From JANXYY01 sp035530875 (GTDB lineage Bacteria; Actinomycetota; Actinomycetes; Nanopelagicales; Nanopelagicaceae): a DNA stretch of 43,048 nt. The notes below the pieces were generated by a model. That model was not told where the DNA came from. It worked only from the letters and a program-made list of their open reading frames with translations, and searched no databases. The stretch spans positions 1-43,048 of the forward strand of contig DATKUB010000073.1 in assembly GCA_035530875.1 (NCBI GenBank), given 5' to 3'. The position numbers and the translations under genes are program-made. Below are positions 37,232-43,048 of the stretch, piece after piece (the stretch's first letter is position 1; each line of letters begins with the position of its first letter).

Positions 37232-39198
37232 CAGATATCCAGGAACCTAACGTCTTTGGCGTTGCGTTGAATGAAAGACCTGCGTTGCACTACGTCTTCG
37301 CCCATCAGCACCGAAAAGAGATCGTCTGCAGCTGCAGCGTCGTCGAGGGTGACTTGCATTAGAACACGATGTGCAGGATCCATAGTGGTGTCCCACAACT
37401 CTTTCGCCGGCATCTCGCCAAGTCCTTTAAAGCGCTGAATCCCGTCTTCTTTTGGTAACCGCTTTCCAGACTCGAGGCCCTTGGCAATGACGCCATCGCG
37501 CTCCCGGTCACTGAAGGCATACTTTGCCGCCTCTTTGCCGCCCCACTTGATCTTGTAGAGCGGCGGCTGTGCAAGATAGACGTAGCCCTCCTCGATGAGT
37601 GGACGCATAAAACGGAAAAGGAGAGTGAGAAGGAGAGTACGAATGTGTTGGCCGTCGACGTCCGCATCCGCCATCAAGATCGTTTTGTGGTAACGCAATT
37701 TTGCAATATCAAATTCATCATGAATGCCGGTTCCAAGCGCGGTGATAAGCGCTTGAACTTCGTTGTTCTGCAGAACCTTGTCAATTCGAGCCTTCTCGAC
37801 ATTGAGAATCTTGCCTCGAATTGGAAGTATCGCTTGAAAGCGCGAATCGCGTCCGCCTTTTGCCGAACCGCCAGCACTGTCGCCCTCAACGATGTAGAGC
37901 TCGCACTTCTCAGGCTCGGTCCATTGACAATCGGCCAACTTCCCAGGCATTCCCCGACCCTCAAGGAGGCCCTTCCGGTTACGGGCAAGATCACGTGCTT
38001 TGCGCGCTGCCACTCGAGCACTGGCCGCGTCAATAGATTTTCGGACGATCTCTTTGCCTTCAGCCGGATTCTGTTCAAACCATTCCCCAAGTCGATCGTT
38101 TACAACCTTCTGAGTGAATGACTTAGCTTCAGAGTTGCCCAACTTGGTTTTCGTCTGTCCTTCGAACTGCGGTTCGCCTAGTTTTAAAGAGACGATCGCG
38201 GTCAAGCCTTCTCGAATGTCATCTCCAGTTAGTCGATCCTCTTTCTTCCGGATCAGACCCCACTCTTCGCCGAACTTATTTACCAATGTGGTCAGCGCGG
38301 TCCTAAAGCCTTCTTCGTGAGTTCCGCCCTCTTGGGTGTTGATGGTGTTGGCGAACGTGTAGACGGATTCGGAAAAGCCCGAATTCCACTGCATCGCAAT
38401 TTCGAGCGACAGTCGAGCCTTCGTGTCCTCAGCTTCGAAAGCAATGATGGTTTTGTGTGTTGCACCCTTTGTTGAATTGAGATGACGCACGAAATCAGAA
38501 ATACCGCCGTCGTACTTATAGGTGACACTGATTTGGTCACCTTTTTCATCGACTCGGCCTACTCGCTCGTCTGTCATTTTTATCGTGAGACCACGATTGA
38601 GAAATGCCATTTCTCGAAAACGAGTAGAAAGAGTTTCGAAGGAGTAATCGGTAGTTTCAAAAATCTCCGATGACGCCCAGAATGTCACCGTTGTGCCGGT
38701 CTTATCGGTTACCTCACCACGGGCTAGATCTGCCTCCGGCACGCCAAGTTGATAACTCTGGTGCCAGTGGTATCCATCGCGCGAAACATCCACGGATAAC
38801 TTGGTGCTGAGCGCATTTACTACCGAAATGCCAACGCCGTGAAGGCCGCCAGATACGGAATAGCCGCTACCACCGAATTTTCCGCCGGCGTGCAGAACAG
38901 TGAGTACGACTTCAACCGCTGGCCTTTTCTCGATCGGGTGCATTTCAACCGGAATTCCACGTCCGTTGTCGATGACCCGGACCCCACCATCTCTTAGGAG
39001 GGTGACGTCGATGAAATCGCAGTAGCCGGCCAATGCTTCGTCGACCGAATTATCGACCACCTCGTAGACGAGATGATGTAGGCCTCTTTCGCCGGTTGAA
39101 CCGATATACATACTGGGGCGTTTACGTACGGCATCGAGTCCTTCAAGGACAGTAATGTCGCTGGCTCCGTAGGAACTTCCCTGATCTTGCGCAGTCAC
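37231..39198 (-). CDS. gyrB: DNA gyrase subunit B
   Basis: The 655-residue B subunit, the ATPase half of gyrase. Visible parts are RKRPSMYIGSTGERGLHHLVYEVVDN (GHKL ATP-binding fold, shown in pieces), the catalytic Glu in EVVDNSVDEA, GGLHGVGISVVNAL, the TOPRIM core YIVEGDSAGGSA and DADVDGQHI with Mg-binding Asp residues, and QRFKGLGEM near the end. It is the first gene of the gyrBA pair. A 180-base gap before it holds its promoter; a weak dyad AGGT/ACCT lies at about 39285-39295. Confidence 0.98.
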   Translation of the reverse strand: MTAQDQGSSYGASDITVLEGLDAVRKRPSMYIGSTGERGLHHLVYEVVDNSVDEALAGYCDFIDVTLLRDGGVRVIDNGRGIPVEMHPIEKRPAVEVVLTVLHAGGKFGGSGYSVSGGLHGVGISVVNALSTKLSVDVSRDGYHWHQSYQLGVPEADLARGEVTDKTGTTVTFWASSEIFETTDYSFETLSTRFREMAFLNRGLTIKMTDERVGRVDEKGDQISVTYKYDGGISDFVRHLNSTKGATHKTIIAFEAEDTKARLSLEIAMQWNSGFSESVYTFANTINTQEGGTHEEGFRTALTTLVNKFGEEWGLIRKKEDRLTGDDIREGLTAIVSLKLGEPQFEGQTKTKLGNSEAKSFTQKVVNDRLGEWFEQNPAEGKEIVRKSIDAASARVAARKARDLARNRKGLLEGRGMPGKLADCQWTEPEKCELYIVEGDSAGGSAKGGRDSRFQAILPIRGKILNVEKARIDKVLQNNEVQALITALGTGIHDEFDIAKLRYHKTILMADADVDGQHIRTLLLTLLFRFMRPLIEEGYVYLAQPPLYKIKWGGKEAAKYAFSDRERDGVIAKGLESGKRLPKEDGIQRFKGLGEMPAKELWDTTMDPAHRVLMQVTLDDAAAADDLFSVLMGEDVVQRRSFIQRNAKDVRFLDI

Positions 39199-39381
39199 GA
39201 AAGATTCCCCTCGTTGATTCGCCCTAAATCGCTTAAAGAGGCGTTAGGGGCCTGCAAACTTTTATTCATCATTATTCTAGAGGTAAAACCTCGCTAGGAA
39301 TGCCCAAAATTCGCCTTTGGGTGGACTTCTCGCGCATTTTTCCTGGGTGAGCAAGGTCTCCCTTTCGGGTAAAGACTATTC
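39199..39381. other. gyrB promoter region
   Basis: A gap of about 180 bases between dciA and gyrB. It is A/T-richer near 39260-39300, where a small dyad (GAGGT/ACCTC) and a TTTACC with TAAAAG (17-base spacer, - strand) could form the gyrB promoter. A short CCC/GGG hairpin at about 39357-39370 may weakly end the dciA transcript. No gene is seen. Confidence 0.4.
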
Positions 39382-39891
39382 TCAGCCGTATGTGTCCCGA
39401 GGTCCCCGACCACCTCGGACCGATCTGGGGCCTTTTTTCCACGATGGGGCACTTGGCCCATTGACCGTGATGGTCTCGACAATTCCACTACCCAATTGAG
39501 CCGAAATCCGATCTTTAAGATCTCCGGCCAGAAGCCGAACCTGGGTGGCCCAGGCAGTCGAATCGGCCCGAAGGACAAGTTCTCCCTTCTGGCAAGAGAC
39601 CGGCGTCACATGACTGGCCAGCTCTTGGCCGACAACCTCAGCCCAGGTGCCAAAAAGGGCACCAACGCTCACCTCGGCGCTCCAGGCCCGCTCGTTTACT
39701 AGACCTGAAATGGCGTCAGCAAATACAGCCGGGTCTCTTGAGCCCCGGGTAGGTCTTGCCTTCTTGCTCCTTTTAGCCGGCTCCGACTTAGCGTTCTTTC
39801 TAGCCGCGGCAAGGAGAGAGCGGGCCAGATCCGCCCCGCTTTTCTCTGATTCCTCGTCGCTCATCACTTCTCCCAAACTAAGCGCAGTCAA
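39382..39891 (-). CDS. dciA: DciA (DUF721) helicase-loader protein
   Basis: A 169-residue DUF721 protein. DciA proteins help load the replicative helicase DnaB in bacteria lacking DnaC. The conserved domain (about residues 55-140) has ALFGTWAEVVGQELASHVTP, GELVLRADSTAWATQVRLLA and a short C-terminal strand with VETITV. The N terminus is basic and Ala/Lys-rich (KKARPTRG). The stop of recF overlaps this start by four bases, and gyrB follows. This recF-dciA-gyrB order is standard in actinobacteria. Confidence 0.94.
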   Translation of the reverse strand: MTALSLGEVMSDEESEKSGADLARSLLAAARKNAKSEPAKRSKKARPTRGSRDPAVFADAISGLVNERAWSAEVSVGALFGTWAEVVGQELASHVTPVSCQKGELVLRADSTAWATQVRLLAGDLKDRISAQLGSGIVETITVNGPSAPSWKKGPRSVRGGRGPRDTYG

Positions 39892-41027
39892 GCACTCGAA
39901 GATGAATTGCCGTTATTTTCTCGTGAGATCACTATTCGCCTTCCATCTAACTCCAACGGTAGGTCTTCCGGAACGGCTGCGGTAATTAGAATTTGTTCAT
40001 TCGCGGAAATCAACTTACTTAGTCGATCACGTCTCTTGGTATCCAACTCTGAGAAGACATCATCAAGAATGAGTACCGGCTCGACGCCATCGCTTCGCAG
40101 TAGATCGTAGGAAGCGAGTTTCAAGGCCAGTGCATAAGACCAAGATTCGCCTTGACTCGCGTATCCCTTAAGCAAATGACCTCTTATGGATAACAGAAGC
40201 TCGTCTCTATGCGGACCAACAAGAGTTATCCCTCGCTCAAACTCATTTTTCCGAACGCCTTCGAGTGCCGCTTTAAAAGCGACTGTGATTTCAGAAATAT
40301 TATTTGGAATCGAAGTCTCTTTGTTTGGCCATATCGAACTTACATACAACAAGGATATTTCATGACCTTCTGCGAGACTTGCATAATTTCGAACGACCGG
40401 GTCTATGAGCTCCTTTACAAGCTGAAGCCTAGCCGCGATCAACTCGCTACCAATTGCGATAAGTTGCTGATCCCACACATCTAAAGTACTTAAGGCGCTC
40501 ACATCGACCTTGCGCATTCCGGCAGCACTTTTTAGTAACGCATTACGTTGCTTTAAAACTCGCTCGTAATCGGAAATGATCGAGGCGTAACGCGGATTAC
40601 GTATCACTAAGAGGTTGTCCATGAATTTGCGGCGCTCGGCTGGATCACCCTTTACGAGAGACAAATCCTCTGGGGCGAATAAAACGCTTCTTAAATGGCC
40701 AATGATTTCTCTCGCGCTTCTCTGGGCATTCTGGTTGATTCTCCCCCTGTTTGCTCTGCTCGGGTTTATTTCTAATTCAATGGTTGTCGTTCTTCCTAGG
40801 CTTTGAATAATTCCTTTTAAATAGGCACTTCCAGCACCAAGTCGCACAAGTGGACCATCCGTCGATACGCGGTGCGAAGATAGGGTTGTTAAGTAACAAA
40901 CGGCTTCAATAATGTTTGTTTTGCCAAACCCGTTTGAACCTATGAAGATCGTCACCCCAGGATCAAAGGACAGTGACAAGTCTTCGTAGGAGCGGAAGTC
41001 CTTTAACGCGAGCGCCGATAGGTACAT
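39888..41027 (-). CDS. recF: DNA replication and repair protein RecF
   Basis: A 379-residue SMC-like ATPase that helps load RecA at stalled forks and gaps. The N terminus has LKDFRSYEDLSLSFDPGVT, Walker A is GSNGFGKTNIIEA, and the signature and Walker B lie in the C-terminal part (SQGESWSYALALKLA and VLILDDVFSELD). There is no long coiled coil, as normal for RecF. Its start is 21 bases from dnaN, with no gnd gene between (present in mycobacteria). Confidence 0.96.
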   Translation of the reverse strand: MYLSALALKDFRSYEDLSLSFDPGVTIFIGSNGFGKTNIIEAVCYLTTLSSHRVSTDGPLVRLGAGSAYLKGIIQSLGRTTTIELEINPSRANRGRINQNAQRSAREIIGHLRSVLFAPEDLSLVKGDPAERRKFMDNLLVIRNPRYASIISDYERVLKQRNALLKSAAGMRKVDVSALSTLDVWDQQLIAIGSELIAARLQLVKELIDPVVRNYASLAEGHEISLLYVSSIWPNKETSIPNNISEITVAFKAALEGVRKNEFERGITLVGPHRDELLLSIRGHLLKGYASQGESWSYALALKLASYDLLRSDGVEPVLILDDVFSELDTKRRDRLSKLISANEQILITAAVPEDLPLELDGRRIVISRENNGNSSSSA

Positions 41028-41048
41028 CTCTACGCCGGCAATCTAGTG

Positions 41049-42179
41049 CTAGTTTGGAAAACGCATCGGCATAAGCAAGTACCGATAGGAATCCTCCGCG
41101 ATCGAATCTTTCTGAACCCGACCTGAAAGCACTGCAGGTTTTCCGGAAGAAGTGAATGCAAGTTGGGCATAGGTTTCCTCAAGCGCATTCAGACCATCAG
41201 TTAGATAAGTCGGGTTGAAAGCAATACTGATTTGTTCGCCTTCGAAATCGATTCCGATTTCCTCGCTAGCTTGCGCGTCCTCACCGGTTCCGGCTTCAAG
41301 TTTAAGAACATCGCTAGAGAAAGAAAGGCGTAGCGGCACGGTTCTATCGGTAACGACTGAGACTCTTCGAACGGCATCCATCAGTGTTGCGACTTCAACA
41401 ACTGCAATAGAAGACGATTCGCTAGGAAGTAGGTGGCGGTAGGGCGGGAAAGTGCCGTCCAGCATTCGTGAAGTCATGATCTGGCCCTCGCCGGCGAAAC
41501 CGATTAAGTGCTCATTTCCAGTAGTAGGCGAAAGACCGATAGTTACCGAACTTGTGCCGTGAAGAGCTTTGGCTGCGTCAAGAAGTGTGCGCGCTCGAAC
41601 TAGGGCAGAAGCGACGACGTCGGGGCGATCATTGGTCCAGAGAACCTCACGAACCGCTAGCCGATATCTATCGGTGGCCGCCAGTGTCATTCGGTCCTTT
41701 TCAATATCGACGTGCACGCCAGTCAATACGGGAAGTGAATCATCGCGTCCAGCCGCTACTGCCACTTGGCTTACCGCCGTGGAAAACAGGTCGCCCGCAA
41801 TACTGCCAGCCGCCAGTGGCATTTCGGGAAGTGCTGGGTAATCAACTGCGGGCAGAGTTGGGAGGGTGAATTTTGAAGACCCGCAAACGACAGAGACCTT
41901 GGCGCCGTCCAACCGGATCTCGACTGGTTTATTGGGTAGCGAGCGCACAATTTCAACCAGAAGACGTCCCGAAACAAGAACTGTTCCCGGGTCGCTTACG
42001 TCGGCTGCCACCTGACTGCGCCCAGAAACCTCAAGATCGAAAGCCGAAAGATGGACCTGCCCCGTTTCGGCTGTGATCAAGATCCCGAGAAGAACCGGGG
42101 TGATCGGCCGGGTAGAGAGGCTGCGGGCAACCCAACTAACTCCATCAGCGAGCTGGTCGCGCTCTACGGTGAACCTCAT
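41049..42179 (-). CDS. dnaN: DNA polymerase III beta clamp
   Basis: The 376-residue sliding clamp, a ring-forming dimer that keeps polymerase on DNA. It has three clamp domains of ~125 residues; landmarks are MRFTVERDQLADGVSWVARSL, the LTGVHVDIEKDRMTLAATDRYRLAV middle region (shown in parts) and the C-terminal YRYLLMPMRFPN with the conserved M-P-M-R end that helps form the partner-binding pocket. It starts close to the oriC region and is followed by recF. Confidence 0.97.
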   Translation of the reverse strand: MRFTVERDQLADGVSWVARSLSTRPITPVLLGILITAETGQVHLSAFDLEVSGRSQVAADVSDPGTVLVSGRLLVEIVRSLPNKPVEIRLDGAKVSVVCGSSKFTLPTLPAVDYPALPEMPLAAGSIAGDLFSTAVSQVAVAAGRDDSLPVLTGVHVDIEKDRMTLAATDRYRLAVREVLWTNDRPDVVASALVRARTLLDAAKALHGTSSVTIGLSPTTGNEHLIGFAGEGQIMTSRMLDGTFPPYRHLLPSESSSIAVVEVATLMDAVRRVSVVTDRTVPLRLSFSSDVLKLEAGTGEDAQASEEIGIDFEGEQISIAFNPTYLTDGLNALEETYAQLAFTSSGKPAVLSGRVQKDSIAEDSYRYLLMPMRFPN

Positions 42180-42502
42180 CTGTCAACCCTTCATTTCGCC
42201 CAGTTATGGAGAAGTTATCCATAGCCAAGTCTTTGCCTATTAGTAGGTACTTCCTTTAGTTATAGATATTCGTAGTAATAGCCAGGTTCAAATTGTGGAT
42301 AACTAGCTTTTTTTGCAGTTCAAAGCGAGTTTCACCCTCTGGAACAACAGTGGATAACTGAGGCTGTTCTGACCAAGTATTCCAAATGCCACCGTCAAAA
42401 GGAGGGATTTCCACATAAACCTTAGGTTTAGTTAGAGGGTTTCCCACACCTTTATCCACAACATGTGGAGTTCCGGCCAAATCGCGTAAAAAGGACATAA
42501 TT
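42180..42502. other. oriC region between dnaA and dnaN
   Basis: A non-coding, A/T-rich region of 323 bases with DnaA boxes. Perfect boxes TGTGGATAA (42294-42302) and TTATCCACA (42452-42460) and single-mismatch boxes TTATCCATA (42215-42223) and AGTGGATAA (42349-42357) are seen, plus weaker ones near 42407, 42440 and 42464. An A/T-rich stretch (42240-42290) beside the first perfect box could be the unwinding element. Position between dnaA and dnaN is the standard oriC site of actinobacteria. Confidence 0.85.
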
Positions 42503-43048
42503 TTAACTCTGAACATTCTTGGCTTGCTGCTTGATCCTGTTTGTCAGCTCAGTTACCTGGTTATAGATCGAGCGTCGCTCAGCCATCAACTCCCGAATTT
42601 TCCGGTCAGCGTGCATAACAGTGGTGTGGTCACGTCCACCAAAGGTCTGCCCGATTTTTGGAAGGGATAGATCCGTTAGTTCCCGGCAGAGGTACATCGC
42701 TATCTGGCGGGCGTTGACAAGGGCCCGAGATCTTGAACTGCCGCATAATTCATCAAGGCTTAGTGAAAAGTAGGCAGCCGTCTGAGCCATGATCGTGCCC
42801 GAAGTGATTTCAGGCCCAGACTCATCTGGGATGAGATCCTTCAGGACTATCTCGGCAAGAGCGAGATCGACTGGTTGACGGTTGAGGCTGGCAAATGCGG
42901 TAACCCGAATTAAGGCACCCTCGAGTTCACGGATATTTTTTGAAATCTTGCTGGCGATGTATTCGAGGACATCGTCTGGGGCATTTAGACGATCCTGGGC
43001 TGCCTTTTTCCGAAGAATGGCTATCCGGGTTTCTAATTCAGGGGGTTG
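42503..43048 (-). CDS. dnaA: chromosomal replication initiator DnaA, 3' part
   Basis: The C-terminal ~181 residues of DnaA; the gene continues beyond the right edge. The AAA+ lid shows PPELETRIAILRKKA and ISKNIRELEGALIRV (sensor 2 region). Domain IV, the DNA-binding part, has SRALVNARQIAMYLCRELT and the DnaA signature GGRDHTTVMHADRKI, which reads the DnaA box. It stops at 42503, next to oriC, so dnaA is transcribed across oriC towards dnaN. Confidence 0.98.
   Translation of the reverse strand, partial: QPPELETRIAILRKKAAQDRLNAPDDVLEYIASKISKNIRELEGALIRVTAFASLNRQPVDLALAEIVLKDLIPDESGPEITSGTIMAQTAAYFSLSLDELCGSSRSRALVNARQIAMYLCRELTDLSLPKIGQTFGGRDHTTVMHADRKIRELMAERRSIYNQVTELTNRIKQQAKNVQS

Noticed and set aside
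42256..42516. Open frame of 86 codons on the - strand between dnaA and dnaN
   Set aside because: It overlaps the DnaA boxes and shows no protein family; the sequence is explained by oriC.

Overview
The window is the chromosomal replication-origin region of an actinobacterium (Actinomycetota) with moderate GC. The right end carries dnaA (cut by the window edge), an oriC-type intergenic region with DnaA boxes, dnaN, recF, dciA (DUF721), gyrB and gyrA, all read leftwards. Beyond gyrA lie tRNA-Ile, a DLW-39 family microprotein, tRNA-Ala, a cyclophilin, a rhomboid protease, crgA, a trpG/pabA-type amidotransferase, a PASTA kinase (pknB) and a PP2C phosphatase. CrgA, DLW-39, DUF4446 and the PASTA kinase/PP2C pair next to oriC are actinobacterial markers. 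Compact, overlapping operons and a shortened pstP-pknB locus suggest a small-genome lineage such as freshwater actinobacteria; that placement is inference.

Layout from left to right. (1) 1-4160 is a decaying carbohydrate region. It holds the 3' end of a YjeF_N epimerase gene, a fragment of a merR gene, the C-terminal remnant of a glycosyltransferase, a full-length GH130 glycoside phosphorylase-like gene, a phosphomannomutase-like HAD gene with two in-frame deletions and damaged motifs, and a glucose-6-phosphate isomerase (pgi) pseudogene with frameshifts and large deletions. (2) 4296-5296 is a TetR regulator divergent from a DsrE-family gene, with a perfect 14-bp inverted repeat over the promoter. 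(3) 5480-9627 is a GC-rich segment: a haloacid dehalogenase-like HAD gene and a metal module (P1B ATPase with a YPC motif, a 73-aa HMA metallochaperone and a divergent MerR regulator whose operator lies in a 19-20 bp promoter spacer). (4) 9917-14365 holds a 45-aa Cys-Cys membrane peptide, a Met/His-rich membrane protein, a secreted NlpC/P60 hydrolase behind a long hairpin, an AhpD-like protein and an orphan radical SAM enzyme behind a long leader.

(5) 14635-19570 is a leftward operon: LLM flavin oxidoreductase, Cof-type HAD, serS, a short FAH-like protein, pheA and DUF4446. A divergent TMEM165/GDT1 transporter follows. (6) 20264-29078 is a long leftward run: SEC-C protein, glycerophosphodiesterase, NCS1 permease, DUF1684 protein and a complete dipeptide/oligopeptide ABC transporter, with a strong hairpin separating the binding-protein gene from the permease genes. 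(7) tRNA-Leu and the Ser/Thr phosphorylation pair lead into the oriC-proximal core.

How the genes work together: the right-hand 14 kb covers initiation (DnaA, DciA), the clamp (DnaN), repair (RecF), supercoiling (GyrAB) and division control (CrgA, PknB, PP2C). The centre covers amino-acid supply, translation and peptide uptake. The left third is accessory: metal defence and stress genes next to the remains of a sugar locus. The less ordinary points are the gene graveyard at the left end, the metal module, the tandem 13-mer DnaA boxes between crgA and the rhomboid gene, a DLW-39 start codon one base after a tRNA 3' end, and the long hairpin and structured leader in front of the NlpC/P60 and radical SAM genes.
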